A DNA stretch of 64,000 bases from Ruania halotolerans (GCF_021049285.1 NZ_CP088017.1:1437380-1501379); one strand, 5' to 3'. Shown: positions 16,210 to 26,172, numbered from the stretch's first letter. A program made the numbers and translations. The notes: generated from the sequence alone by a model not told the origin.

Positions 16210-18232
16210 GCACGAGCAGGTCCGCATCACCCGCTGCGCGATGCGGAGCCCACAGCCCCTCGGCCGACTGCGCTGCTGTGACTGCACCGGCGTCGTGAAG
16301 CGTGCCATCCGGGCCGAGCGTGTCCACGTGCTCACCGCCCGAAAGGCCGGTCAGGTGCACCGGTGACCGGTGCGCGCCACGCGTGAAGACCATCACCACC
16401 CGCTGCCCGGACGTGCGGTACTCCACGGCGTACTGCGGATCCGCCGGGTCGCCGTGGCGATGCACCTCACCCTCGAGCACCACCTCCCGGATCTGCCGAT
16501 AGGTCGCCACGAGTGAGGCCGCCAGCTCACGGTCGTCCTCCGGCCACGCGAGCAGGTCCCCGCCCACGCCCAGCACCCCGCACATGGCCACCAGGAACCG
16601 GAACGTCAGGCTGACTGGTTCACCGGCGGTATCGAGCCGATCCGGCTCATCGGTCACCCACGAACTCAGCCAGCTCGCGGCGTAGACGGAGAGGAACCCG
16701 TGCTGGATCGCCAACCGGTCCCGCGGACCCGTCTCGTCACTGGCCCACACCACATCGCTGCGGCGCAGCACCTCCAGATCGGTGCGGCCACCACCGGAGG
16801 CGCACGCCTCGAAGGTCACGTGCGGAAACTCTGCTCGCACCAGTTCCAGCAGCCGGTAGTAGGCGCGGGTGTGCTGGACCGACCACTCGCCGCCGTGCGG
16901 GTCGCCGGGCCGGCCGCCGTCGCTGACGGGGCGATTCATGTCCCACTTCAGGTAGCTGATGTCGTGCCCGCCGAGCAGGTCGCGGAGCATGCCGGCCACG
17001 AACGCCTCCACCTCGGGCCTGCCCAGGTCGAGGACGTACTGGTTCCGGGAGGTCACCAGCGGCCGGTCCCCGGCCCGGTACACCCAGTCCGGGTGCGTGC
17101 GGAACAGGTCGCTGTCGGGGTTCACGCACTCCGGTTCCACCCAGATGCCGAACCGCATCCGGAGTGCTCGCACCCCGTCGATCAGCGGGGTGAGTCCGTC
17201 CGGGAACTTCGAGGTGTCCACCTGCCAGTCGCCCAGCCCGGAGGCGTCTGAAGTCCGACCGCGGAACCAGCCGTCGTCGAGCACGAACACCTCGGCCCCG
17301 AGCGCCGCCGCTCGTTCGGCGAGCGCCAGCTGGTGATCGACCCGCACGTCGAACTCGGTGGCGTACCAGGAGTTGTAGACCACCGGGTGGTGCTGGGCCG
17401 AGCGGTCCCGGCGCAGCTCGGTGCGCTGGAACGCGTGCCAGGCCCGGGAGAGGTCGCCTGCGTCGTCGCTGCGGATCGCGTACGTACGAGGGGTGGTGAA
17501 CGATTCCCCCGGCTCCAGCAGGATCACGCCGGTCTCGTCGTCGGTACCGGCGCCGACCCGCACCCGGTCGGCGAAGGGTGCGGCGTCGATCGTCATCGAC
17601 CACGAGCCGCTCCACGCCAGCGCCACCGCATACGCCCCCTCGCCCTCGCGCGGAACGAGCGTGACCACCGGCGCATAGGTGTGCGAGGTGACGCCCTGCC
17701 GGCTGCCGAGCCCGAATATGCCGGCCGGCAGGTCCACGGTGACCGGCGTCAGCTCCCGGCTCCAGGCACCCACCAGGGCGCCCACCCGCGCGCCCGGCCC
17801 CACCGGCAGGTCCCACGCGCCGCCGAACGCCCGGGTGAGCCACAGCGGCTCCTGGCTCGTGCTGCGAATCTCAGCCCACTGAGCCACCGCGTCATGCCGG
17901 GTGTCGCCTTCCACGTACACCGTCACCTCGAGGCCCTCACCCCGCCAGACGGCGCACAGCCGGGTTCGCGTCCCGTCCTCGCTGATCGTGGTCTCACCCG
18001 GGACGAGGCGCACCCCGGTGCGACCGTCCGCGCGGTGGGCGAGCAGCTCGCCCCGGTGCACGTGGCGGGTCCCAGCCGCCGTCAGCACCGTCGGCAGTGC
18101 GTCGTGGCGGGTCAGGAACGACGCGTGCCCCGGTGCTGGCAGTGAGCCGCCATTGGGTCCCCAGCTGCGCAGGTACGGCCCTGCCTCGGTGACCTCGAAG
18201 ACCAGGGTGCCGGACTCCGTCGGGATTCTCAT
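16184..18232 (-). CDS. Alpha-galactosidase, glycoside hydrolase family 36
   Basis: Predicted cytoplasmic GH36 enzyme of 682 residues, without a signal peptide, that would release terminal alpha-galactose from imported oligosaccharides. The N-terminal beta-supersandwich precedes the barrel segments NSWYATEFDV, EVFVLDDGWF and GIWVEPECVNPDSDLF. The nucleophile is in YLKWDMNRP (Asp about 431) and the acid/base in WASDETGPRDR (Asp about 499). It is the last gene of the operon and its ATG overlaps the permease stop (ATGA). Melibiose/raffinose-type substrates are expected for the family; a different alpha-galactoside is possible given the unusual upstream genes. Confidence 0.94.
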   Translation of the reverse strand: MRIPTESGTLVFEVTEAGPYLRSWGPNGGSLPAPGHASFLTRHDALPTVLTAAGTRHVHRGELLAHRADGRTGVRLVPGETTISEDGTRTRLCAVWRGEGLEVTVYVEGDTRHDAVAQWAEIRSTSQEPLWLTRAFGGAWDLPVGPGARVGALVGAWSRELTPVTVDLPAGIFGLGSRQGVTSHTYAPVVTLVPREGEGAYAVALAWSGSWSMTIDAAPFADRVRVGAGTDDETGVILLEPGESFTTPRTYAIRSDDAGDLSRAWHAFQRTELRRDRSAQHHPVVYNSWYATEFDVRVDHQLALAERAAALGAEVFVLDDGWFRGRTSDASGLGDWQVDTSKFPDGLTPLIDGVRALRMRFGIWVEPECVNPDSDLFRTHPDWVYRAGDRPLVTSRNQYVLDLGRPEVEAFVAGMLRDLLGGHDISYLKWDMNRPVSDGGRPGDPHGGEWSVQHTRAYYRLLELVRAEFPHVTFEACASGGGRTDLEVLRRSDVVWASDETGPRDRLAIQHGFLSVYAASWLSSWVTDEPDRLDTAGEPVSLTFRFLVAMCGVLGVGGDLLAWPEDDRELAASLVATYRQIREVVLEGEVHRHGDPADPQYAVEYRTSGQRVVMVFTRGAHRSPVHLTGLSGGEHVDTLGPDGTLHDAGAVTAAQSAEGLWAPHRAAGDADLLVLTSLGAGI

Positions 18233-19086
18233 TTGTTGGCTCCGACGAGCAGCCCGGAGACGAACTGCTTCTGGAAGATGAAGAACACCACGGCGGTGGG
18301 GATCGCCGCGATCACTGCACCGGCAGCCACCACGTTCCACTGGCTGACGAACCCGCCTTGCAGGTTCAGCAGCGCCGCAGTGATCGGGAAGTTGTCCTCC
18401 GTGCGCAACACGGTCATCGCCCAGATCAGGTCGTTGAAGACCCAGGTCGTCGCCAACGCCGTGAGTGCCGCCAGGGATGGCCGGGCCAACGGCAGCACGA
18501 TGAGCGCGTAGATGCGCACCGGACCCGCTCCGTCGATGCGCGCCGCCTCGAACACCTCGTTTGGCAGGGCACGCATGAACCCGTGCAGCACGAAGGTGTA
18601 GAAGCCGAGACCGAAGCCCACCTGGACGATGATCAGCGCGAACAGCGTGTCGTAGATCCCCAGGGCCTCGGTGATCTTCGCGACGGGGATGAGCAGGATC
18701 TGCGGGGGCAGCAGGTTTCCGGCCAGCATCAGCAGCAGGATGACAGTGCGGCCCGGGATCCGGAACCGGCTCAACGCGTACGCGGCGAGTGAGGCCAGGA
18801 ACAGCGAGAGCACCACCGCCACGACCGTCACGATCGCCGAGTTGCGCAGCGCCCCACCGATGCCGCCGGTGGTCAGCGCAGTCTCGAAACCCTCCCAGCT
18901 CAGGGTGGCGGGCAGAGCGCTCAGACCACGGGAGACGATGTCGGAGAACGGGCGCATCGCGACGATCAGCACGAACACCATCGGTGCCACCCAGAGCAGC
19001 GTGAACGGGATCATCAGCACGTGGAACCAGGGGGAACGCTGCCCGATCGCGCGGCGCTTGCTCCTCGATTCGGTCACAGCAGTCAT
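18229..19086 (-). CDS. Sugar ABC transporter permease, MalG/UgpE family
   Basis: Membrane protein of 285 residues. Six membrane segments are apparent, with the EAARIDGAGPVRIYALIVLPLARP coupling loop near residues 185-208 that contacts the ATPase. I start it at the ATG at 19086, which overlaps the upstream permease stop; the longer open frame above it lies within the other permease. It is the second channel subunit of the carbohydrate importer. No ATPase gene is in the operon, which is usual for CUT1 systems that share an MsmK-type ATPase. Confidence 0.93.
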   Translation of the reverse strand: MTAVTESRSKRRAIGQRSPWFHVLMIPFTLLWVAPMVFVLIVAMRPFSDIVSRGLSALPATLSWEGFETALTTGGIGGALRNSAIVTVVAVVLSLFLASLAAYALSRFRIPGRTVILLLMLAGNLLPPQILLIPVAKITEALGIYDTLFALIIVQVGFGLGFYTFVLHGFMRALPNEVFEAARIDGAGPVRIYALIVLPLARPSLAALTALATTWVFNDLIWAMTVLRTEDNFPITAALLNLQGGFVSQWNVVAAGAVIAAIPTAVVFFIFQKQFVSGLLVGANK

Positions 19087-20033
19087 GACTCCTCCTGCCG
19101 GATGGAACGGACGAGATAGCTGACGATGAATACGATCGCGAGGGCGAAGATCACGACGGCGATCGCCGAGCCATAGCCGAGATTCACCAGCGTGAAGCCT
19201 TGCTCGAACATGTAGGTGCTCAGCAGGTGGGTGGAGTTGTACGGGCCGCCGCGGGTCATCGCCCACACGATGTCGAAGGTGCGCAACGAGTCGATTACCG
19301 TGACCGCGAAGACCACGGCGTTGACACTGCGCAACTGCGGCATCACGATGCGGGTGAACCGCTGCCACCGGTTCGCCCCGTCCATCGCAGCGGCCTCCTC
19401 CAGCGATGGGTCCACACCCTTGAGACCGGCCAGGTAGAGCACCATGATGTAGCCGACCTGCCGCCACACCGCCGCCACCAGCACGGCGTAGAGCGCGACG
19501 TCCGGATCGGCCAGCCACTGCCGTTCCAGCACGCCGAGACCGACCGTCTCGAGCGAGAAGTTCACCAGGCCGTCGGGGGAGTACAGCACTCGCCAGAACA
19601 GTCCGGTGACGGCGAGGGAGAACACCATCGGCAGGTAGATCGCCGCCCGGTACAACCCGATACCCCGCCCGGGCCGGTTCAGCAGCACCGCCAGCGCCAG
19701 CCCGATCACTACTGAGAGACCGCCGAAGCCGATCACCCAGATGACGTTGTTGCGCAACGCCGTCTGGAACGTCGGGTCGGACATCAGATCCTGGTAGTTG
19801 CCCAGCCCCACCGGCTCGGCCGCACCGACGCCGTTCCACCGGGTGAAGGAGAGCGAGAACGAGTTCATCGCCGGCCAGAACACCCAGAAGGCCTCGACGG
19901 CCAGCGGCACGAGCAGGAACACCCACACCACCCACGGCACCCGGCGGAACACCCGTGCCCACCGTGCCATGGGTGGGCGCGGGCCGCCGGAGGTGGGGGC
20001 GGTGGTTCGTTCCGCTGCGGCTGCTGCCGTCAC
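19083..20033 (-). CDS. Sugar ABC transporter permease, MalF/UgpA family
   Basis: Membrane protein of 316 residues with a short cytoplasmic N terminus, six predicted segments and the coupling loop EEAAAMDGANRWQRFTRIVMPQL near residues 216-238. It also has the N-terminal SFTRWNGVG segment typical of the family. The gene overlaps both neighbours by ATGA. Together with the MalG-type subunit and the binding lipoprotein it makes a CUT1 oligosaccharide importer. Confidence 0.93.
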   Translation of the reverse strand: MTAAAAAERTTAPTSGGPRPPMARWARVFRRVPWVVWVFLLVPLAVEAFWVFWPAMNSFSLSFTRWNGVGAAEPVGLGNYQDLMSDPTFQTALRNNVIWVIGFGGLSVVIGLALAVLLNRPGRGIGLYRAAIYLPMVFSLAVTGLFWRVLYSPDGLVNFSLETVGLGVLERQWLADPDVALYAVLVAAVWRQVGYIMVLYLAGLKGVDPSLEEAAAMDGANRWQRFTRIVMPQLRSVNAVVFAVTVIDSLRTFDIVWAMTRGGPYNSTHLLSTYMFEQGFTLVNLGYGSAIAVVIFALAIVFIVSYLVRSIRQEES

Positions 20034-21352
20034 TGGTCCCAGACCCGCTCAGCGGCGGCCTGCCAGCCCTCCAGGATGCCCGGGATGTCGGAGGGATCGG
20101 CGAGGAACCTCGTCAACGCATCGTCCGCCGTCGCCTGCAGTGCATCGGAGGAGTCCCGGTTGAAGAACTGGGTGATCTCCTCGGTGCTGTTCAGCAGCTC
20201 GATCCCCTTCTGCACCAGCGGGGAGAATCCGGAGGTGTCCACATCCGGGTGGGTGGGCAGGTTCGAGGAGCCGGAGATCTCGATGAACGTCTGCTGCGAC
20301 TGTGCCGAGGCGAGGTAGGCGAGCAACTCCTTCGTGCCCTCCGGGTTGTCCGTGCCGGAGGCAGCGAAGTAGCCGTCGGTGGGTGCTTCCTCGGCACTGG
20401 GGACGTCGGGGTTGATCGGCGGCACCGAGAAGAAGTCCAGATCGTCGCGCTGGTCCTCCGGGAAGAATTGCGTGACGAACGCCCCGATCAGGTACATGGC
20501 CGATTCGTTCTGCACCATCGGCGTGACGGCCTCCTGGTAGGAGTATGAGGCCATATCCGGGTCGAAGTAGGGAATGAGCTTCGTGTACTCCTCGAGCACG
20601 GCCTCCACCTCGGGGTCGGTGAAGGCGTGCTCACCGGCGAGGAGCTCCCGGTGGTACTGGGCGCCGTTGATGCGCAGATTCAGGTAGTCGAACCAGCCCG
20701 AGGCCATCCACGGCGTGGAGCCGATGCCGTTGGCGAGCGGGCTCACACCCCTGCCCTTGAGGTCTTCACACAGGCCGAGGAAGTCCTCCCAGGTCTCCGG
20801 TGCGCTCACGCCCCACTCCTCGAAGGCGGACTTCTTGTAGAAGATCGACCACCAGTAATAGTTCGTCGGGACGAAGATCTGGCTGCCGTCCTCGGCGGAG
20901 GACAGCTCGCGTAGTGCGTCGGAGAAGTTCGCGCACGCTCCGTCGCCCTCCCACATGTCCGAGACGTCGAGCAGCAGCCCTTCGGCTGCGTAGTCACGGG
21001 CCACCGAGCCGGCGTACCAGGTGAGGACATCCGGTGGGTTGGCGGAGGTGAGGTAGGTGGACAGCTGAGCGCGGAACTGCTCGATCGCGACCGTGTTGAT
21101 CTCGGCATCGCCGGGGTAGTCGCCGATCAGGGTCTCCAGCGCCTCCCGTGGCGCCGGATCGGACTGCGAGTTCTGCAATGTGACCGGGCCGGACGGCTCG
21201 CTCGACCCGGACGTCTCGTCGGTGCCGGTGGTCTCTTCCGGTGCTCCTTCGGAACCGAGGCAACCGGCCAGCAGACCGCTGGTACCGAGGGCGCTCGCGC
21301 CGAGGAGAAATCCTCGCCGGGAGACCGGGCTGGTGCGGGTGGTGGTGTTCAT
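20030..21352 (-). CDS. Sugar ABC transporter substrate-binding lipoprotein, family 1
   Basis: Secreted binding protein of 440 residues. The signal has a twin-arginine-like SRRGFLLG and a lipobox LLAGC near residues 29-33, so it is probably a Tat-exported lipoprotein. The mature part begins with an acidic, serine- and threonine-rich linker and shows family-1 features: FRAQLSTYLTSANPPDVLTWYAG, KSAFEEWGVSAPETWEDFL, LIPYFDPDMASYSYQEAVTPM. The start at 21352 gives the correct signal peptide. It sits 55 bp after the cellulase-like gene and overlaps the permease gene. Confidence 0.92.
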   Translation of the reverse strand: MNTTTRTSPVSRRGFLLGASALGTSGLLAGCLGSEGAPEETTGTDETSGSSEPSGPVTLQNSQSDPAPREALETLIGDYPGDAEINTVAIEQFRAQLSTYLTSANPPDVLTWYAGSVARDYAAEGLLLDVSDMWEGDGACANFSDALRELSSAEDGSQIFVPTNYYWWSIFYKKSAFEEWGVSAPETWEDFLGLCEDLKGRGVSPLANGIGSTPWMASGWFDYLNLRINGAQYHRELLAGEHAFTDPEVEAVLEEYTKLIPYFDPDMASYSYQEAVTPMVQNESAMYLIGAFVTQFFPEDQRDDLDFFSVPPINPDVPSAEEAPTDGYFAASGTDNPEGTKELLAYLASAQSQQTFIEISGSSNLPTHPDVDTSGFSPLVQKGIELLNSTEEITQFFNRDSSDALQATADDALTRFLADPSDIPGILEGWQAAAERVWDQ

Positions 21353-21407
21353 CGTCGAACCTCCTGGGCTGTGCGCCGTGCCGGCGCGTGGGGGGTGGTG
21401 GGGTGGA

Positions 21408-22682
21408 TCAGGCTCGGGTGAAGATCGCGTTTGCCTCCTGTTGCAGGCCGACATCGGCCCACATCGCGTGCTGAGGCGCGGCATTGGAGCACACGATTGA
21501 GCCCCACGCGCCGACGCGGGCGGACTCGGCCATGGCCCGGCGGCAGATCTGTGCGCCGACCGGTCCCTCCTCGAACCGGCTGTCCTTGGGTGTGTAGCCG
21601 ACCCAGCCTTCGCCGAGCACGAGCGGGATCTGGCGGGCGGCCGCCTGATCGGCGGCGGTCTCCAGCCACAGCGTGAGACGGGAGTCCATCGCGAGCCGGT
21701 GCTCGCCGTAGTGGTCGTAGAGCCAGCGATCGAACGCTTGCGGGTCGCACCAGTCGTGGGTGTAGATCTCCGGCTTGCTCACGATCATGGCGTGCATCCG
21801 CCAGGCCTCGCCCGCCGTCCACTCGGTCACGTCCGGGGCCCCCGGGCGCAGCAGGTCCCGGCGGGCGGCCTCCTGCGCATAGTCCTCGAGGGGCCCCCGC
21901 AGGCCGTACGCCTCGATCAGGGCGTCCAGCACCCCGTAGGTGTAGGGGTGCACCACGAGCACGTCCGCATTGCGGGGAATCCCGCGCATGGCACCCACCG
22001 GAACGCCCGCATAGTTCACCGTGACCGGCACATGCGGCTGCAGCGTGTGGAACACGTCCAGGCCGCGCTCGAGGCGGTCGTGCAGGGCCAGCACCATGTC
22101 ATCACGCTCGCCGCTGAGGCCTTCGGTCAGATGACCGACTTGGACCTCGTTGTGCAGCTCCACGAAGGCGATCCGGTCCGCCAGATCGTGCTCGGTGAGG
22201 AAGTCCACCAGGGCGGACTCTGCCCGGGCCAGCTCCACGGCCCGCTCCTCGGGTTCGACCGCATGCAGGGCCTCGTACCACTGAGGTGTGGCAGCGAATG
22301 CCGGGCTCTGCTGGTATTCCCAGGAGGAGACGATCACGAAGCAGTCATGACGCTTCGCCGCCCGGAACAGCTCCAGCAGGTGCTCACGGGCGTCGATGGT
22401 TGTCTCGGCGGCCACGTCGTACCAGCGCACCCGCTGGGCGTACTCGCCACCCATCGATCCGAGGTGCAGCGCCGAGGTATCGAGTCCGGAACCGAACAAC
22501 AGATACGGCATCGCGCAGATGCGGATGGTGTTGTACCCGCGCTCGACGGCCTCGGCGAATGCCTGGTCGAGATCCTCGAACGGCTCACCCGGTCCAGTGC
22601 GGACGAACCAGGAGAAGTCCCAGAGAGTCAGTGTCAACCGGTCAGGCAGATGGTCCGGGATCGGTACGGGGGAGTAGGTCAT
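21408..22682 (-). CDS. Cellulase-like family protein (TIM-barrel glycoside hydrolase fold)
   Basis: Protein of 424 residues resembling the sugar-binding cellulase-like family. The first strand is LTLWDFSWFVRTGPGEPF, and the barrel includes FVELHNEVQVGHL near residue 175 (an E after HN, as in clan GH-A acid/base motifs). A second candidate glutamate lies in LVLGEGWVGYTP near residue 350. There is no signal peptide, so it would act on imported material. It overlaps the DUF5107 gene in an ATGA. Catalysis is plausible from the paired glutamates, but the bond and substrate are unknown. Confidence 0.78.
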   Translation of the reverse strand: MTYSPVPIPDHLPDRLTLTLWDFSWFVRTGPGEPFEDLDQAFAEAVERGYNTIRICAMPYLLFGSGLDTSALHLGSMGGEYAQRVRWYDVAAETTIDAREHLLELFRAAKRHDCFVIVSSWEYQQSPAFAATPQWYEALHAVEPEERAVELARAESALVDFLTEHDLADRIAFVELHNEVQVGHLTEGLSGERDDMVLALHDRLERGLDVFHTLQPHVPVTVNYAGVPVGAMRGIPRNADVLVVHPYTYGVLDALIEAYGLRGPLEDYAQEAARRDLLRPGAPDVTEWTAGEAWRMHAMIVSKPEIYTHDWCDPQAFDRWLYDHYGEHRLAMDSRLTLWLETAADQAAARQIPLVLGEGWVGYTPKDSRFEEGPVGAQICRRAMAESARVGAWGSIVCSNAAPQHAMWADVGLQQEANAIFTRA

Positions 22683-25600
22683 TCTCGCTCCTCGATCGTG
22701 GCGAGCAGGTCGTGGGCCTCGGGATGGTCGGGCACGGTGGTCAGGATCTCGGTCAACAGCGCTCGCGCCGCCGGCATATCGCCGTCCAGCAGGTCCAGCT
22801 GGGCGCGCAGGAACTGCACGCGCACGTCGCGCTGTTCGCTCAGGTCAGGCGGGAAGAGCAGCATCTCCGGCAGCGAGGTGGCGAAGTAGTCGATACCGGG
22901 CGTGGAGGCGGCCAACTCGTCGGTGAACGCCCGGAGGTCCGCGGCGAGGGCACGGGCTTCGTCAGCGCGGCCGAGGCGCCGCAGGGCGAGCACGCTGTGG
23001 TAGGTCGCCTCGCTGTGGCGGCTGGCGCTCATCGTGCGGAAGTCACCCACCTGAGCGGCGGCGATCGACCAGGCCCGTTCGGCGTCCTCGGTTCTGCCCG
23101 CGGCAGCCGCCACGTCACCCGTGAGCAGTTGCAGCCCAGCGGTCGTGGCGAGCGGGTGCCGATCCTCCCCGAGCGTGGCCGGCGGCGTGAGGGCCCCGGC
23201 CACCGACTGCGCCGCCTCGTCGAGCCTGCCCGCGGTCAGGGCGGTGCGGGCGAGAGCGGTGCAGGTGCGTTCCCACACCCGCAGCACCTCACCCTCGCCG
23301 CCTTCCCACGGCTGGAACTGCCGCCCGCTGAGGATCCGGTGCGCTGCGACCGCATCCCCGGAGCAGACAAGCAGGTGCGCCAGTTCGGCGGCGAGATCGT
23401 CGCGCTCGGCCACCGCCTGCGGGGCGTCGCTGATGGCCCGCAACCGCGCGGCCACCGGCATGGCGCGTCGCCGGTCCAGCTGGTCGCTCTCCCGCAGGAT
23501 CCGTGGGTGACCTGGAGCGAGGGCGAGTGCTCGGTCGTAGGCGGCTCGGGCGCCGTCCAGATCATCCGCCTCTGTCACCAGTGCGAGCCCGATGTTGCGG
23601 TGCACGACGGCGTCCCCCGCCTCCCGGGCTCCGGTCTCCCACGCCGTCAGGGCCTCCTGCTGACGTCCGGAGGCGTACAGCCAGTGGCCGAGCAGTACCT
23701 GGGCCACCGCGTCCTGGTGACGCTGGACGGCCCGCGTGAGCATGACGGCGTCCTCGAGTCGTCCCGGGAAGCACCAGGTGCGATCGGCCCCGGCAGCGTC
23801 CTGACGGGCGCGCTGGGCGGCGACCTCGTCGCCGGACCGCTCCAGCAGATCGGCACGGTGCAGGTGCGCCAGGGCGGTGACCGAGGGTTGCCCCAGGGCG
23901 CGTCCGCGATCACGGTCGACGGCCGTCTCCATCACCCGGAGCGCCTCGTCGAGGCAGCCGACGCTCGCGTATTCGCTCGCGATGTCCAGGCAGGTGAGGG
24001 CGTCGGTGTGCAGTTCCTGGCCGGCAAGGTCCCGCGACCACCAGTGAAGCGGGTCGAGGCCGGCCAGCGCAGCCAGTTCGGCCGCGGCATCCCCGGTACG
24101 CCCGGTGCGGCGCAGCAGCAGTGCCCGCAGCGTGCGCGCCTGCAGGTGTTCCGGCTCCACGCGCAGCACATCGTCCAGCCGGTGCAGCGCGGTCGTATCC
24201 CGCCGGGCGGTGGCGTCGAGCCGCGCCATCTCGTATCCGGCCGGTGCCCGCCACAGCCGGTTCCAGGAGGCGCGAGCGAACAGGCCGTACGCCTCTTGCG
24301 GGCGCTCGCCGAGGGCGAGCACCAGGCCCAGGTGATACAGCGCCGTCACATCGCTGGGGGTGGGGTGGTAGGCAGTGAGTCTGCCGACGGCGGTGCGCAG
24401 GTGTGTCTCCGCCTCACCGAGGCGCCCCTGCCGCAGGCGCGCGATCCCGACGGCGGTGCTCACCCCCGCGTGGCCCGGCTCCCGCCGTAGCGCTTCCGCC
24501 CAGTACGGCTCGGGGGAGCGGCTGGCGTGGCGGTACTGCTGCAGGTGACCGGCGATATCGAGCAGCTCTTCGACGGTGTCCACCTGCGCCGGGGGCGCAG
24601 GTTCCGTCGCTGCCAGCACCTCGACACTCTCACCCTGCTCACCCTGCTCACCCTGGCGAGCCTGCGCCGTCGGTTGACTCACCAGCACCTGCTCGCCATG
24701 GCGCACGCGTACGGTCAGCGGTGCTGCGCCGTCGGCGGCGACCTCCCACTGCACCGGCGTGGCCGGATCGAGATCGGCGACCCGGTCGGCGATCACCGTG
24801 CCGTCAGGGTCCAGCACCTCCAGCAACGCCCCCGGCCGAGTCGAGGTGGAGATCACGCCGATGGCGAGCGTGCCGCCGGCCAGCCGGACCCGCAGCGCCG
24901 CCTCCTCCGTGGCCTCGGTGACGGGCCCGATATCCCGCAGCGGATACCAGACCTGGGAGAACACCTTCGTCTCACCGGGGGCGAGGAAGGCGAAATCGGG
25001 CTGGTTGTCGGTGAACACTCCAGCCATGAGTTCGACATAGGCGGAGTCGTCATCGGCGAGGTTGCGGTTCCATGCGCGGCCGAAGCGCGACTCGCCCCAC
25101 GTCCACTGCTTCTTCCCGACGGCGATGCGCCGGTCGGCCACGTGCACGAAACCCAGGCTGGTGGCGTGGTCGTAGCCTCCGAAGAAATCGTGATCAGAGT
25201 GGGTGACCATGTAGGAGGTGGGCACGGGGATGTTGTCCGGCCAGTCGATGCGGTCCCCGGACACGAGGGCGCCGTCGGCCGCGGTGAAAGTGTGGTGTGC
25301 CCGGCTCGGATAGTCGATGTCGTAGTAGGGCCGATCCGCGGCGGGGAAGGCGGTGATGGCGCGCTTGGCGTGATCGGCCACGATGTGAACGTCGCTGGGG
25401 AAGAAGGACTGGAAGTCCCGGTGGGTACGTGCGGCCACGTTCGCCCACCACAGGAAGGTCTGCGTCAGCGGCGTGCGGTTGTACAGGCGCACCCGCAGCT
25501 CGATGGTGGAACGGTCCGGGCGGAGGCGGACCCCGTGCATCCCCTTCATCCGGTCAAAGGGGTCGTGGTCGGAGCACCAGACGGTGACCGAACCGTCGTC

Positions 25601-26068
25601 TTCGTGGGTGATGTGGGTGTCGGTGGGCAGGTAGGTGGCGGGTCGGTGGTGCTGGGGCCAGTTGAGTTCGATGCCGCCGGCGATCCAGGGCCCGGCCAGG
25701 CCGACGAGTGCGGGTTTGATCACCGGATTGTTGTAGAAGATCTCGGCGCCCGAGTGGCGGTCGATCGCCAGGTGGATCCGGCCGCCCAGCTCGGGCAGGA
25801 TCACCAGCCGGATCCACGCGTTCTCCAGGTGGATCGCGTCCCACTGGTGCGTTGTGGGTTCGGATTCGATCCGGTCGTGGAAGGGCAGCGGGTACACCCG
25901 CCCCGAGGAGCCCTGATAGACGCGGCCATCGAGATAGGCGGGCAGGTCCGAGGGCGGCGCCGGGTGGTAGGTACGCAGCGGCAGCGGTTCGCGCCAGACA
26001 GCGACGGGTGCATCGGCCTGGTCGCCGGGCCGGGCCGGGAGGGTGAGCGTCGGCTCCTCTGTGAGCAT
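22679..26068 (-). CDS. DUF5107 domain protein with C-terminal TPR-like repeats
   Basis: Giant cytoplasmic protein of 1129 residues and first gene of the glycan operon. Residues about 40-350 are the DUF5107 domain, a beta-sandwich resembling aldose mutarotases, with motifs WDAIHLENAWIRLVILPELGGRI, EIFYNNPVIKPALVGLAGPW, GIELNWPQHHRP and FLWWANVA. A linker precedes helical repeats (about 470-1120) of TPR character, with recurring A-x-x-L-G-x-x-A patterns. The Glu, His and Trp clusters suggest a carbohydrate site. The family's activity is not established to my knowledge. A partner role with the downstream cellulase-like protein is inferred from the ATGA overlap. Confidence 0.88.
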   Translation of the reverse strand: MLTEEPTLTLPARPGDQADAPVAVWREPLPLRTYHPAPPSDLPAYLDGRVYQGSSGRVYPLPFHDRIESEPTTHQWDAIHLENAWIRLVILPELGGRIHLAIDRHSGAEIFYNNPVIKPALVGLAGPWIAGGIELNWPQHHRPATYLPTDTHITHEDDGSVTVWCSDHDPFDRMKGMHGVRLRPDRSTIELRVRLYNRTPLTQTFLWWANVAARTHRDFQSFFPSDVHIVADHAKRAITAFPAADRPYYDIDYPSRAHHTFTAADGALVSGDRIDWPDNIPVPTSYMVTHSDHDFFGGYDHATSLGFVHVADRRIAVGKKQWTWGESRFGRAWNRNLADDDSAYVELMAGVFTDNQPDFAFLAPGETKVFSQVWYPLRDIGPVTEATEEAALRVRLAGGTLAIGVISTSTRPGALLEVLDPDGTVIADRVADLDPATPVQWEVAADGAAPLTVRVRHGEQVLVSQPTAQARQGEQGEQGESVEVLAATEPAPPAQVDTVEELLDIAGHLQQYRHASRSPEPYWAEALRREPGHAGVSTAVGIARLRQGRLGEAETHLRTAVGRLTAYHPTPSDVTALYHLGLVLALGERPQEAYGLFARASWNRLWRAPAGYEMARLDATARRDTTALHRLDDVLRVEPEHLQARTLRALLLRRTGRTGDAAAELAALAGLDPLHWWSRDLAGQELHTDALTCLDIASEYASVGCLDEALRVMETAVDRDRGRALGQPSVTALAHLHRADLLERSGDEVAAQRARQDAAGADRTWCFPGRLEDAVMLTRAVQRHQDAVAQVLLGHWLYASGRQQEALTAWETGAREAGDAVVHRNIGLALVTEADDLDGARAAYDRALALAPGHPRILRESDQLDRRRAMPVAARLRAISDAPQAVAERDDLAAELAHLLVCSGDAVAAHRILSGRQFQPWEGGEGEVLRVWERTCTALARTALTAGRLDEAAQSVAGALTPPATLGEDRHPLATTAGLQLLTGDVAAAAGRTEDAERAWSIAAAQVGDFRTMSASRHSEATYHSVLALRRLGRADEARALAADLRAFTDELAASTPGIDYFATSLPEMLLFPPDLSEQRDVRVQFLRAQLDLLDGDMPAARALLTEILTTVPDHPEAHDLLATIEERE

Positions 26069-26172
26069 GCCTCGACGCTAGGCGCCGGTGAGGCGCATCA
26101 GGAATGTCTGATCGTGCGAACTTCCTGGACGATTCGATGATCCGAGCGCTGACCGTGGGGCAGACTGGACCG

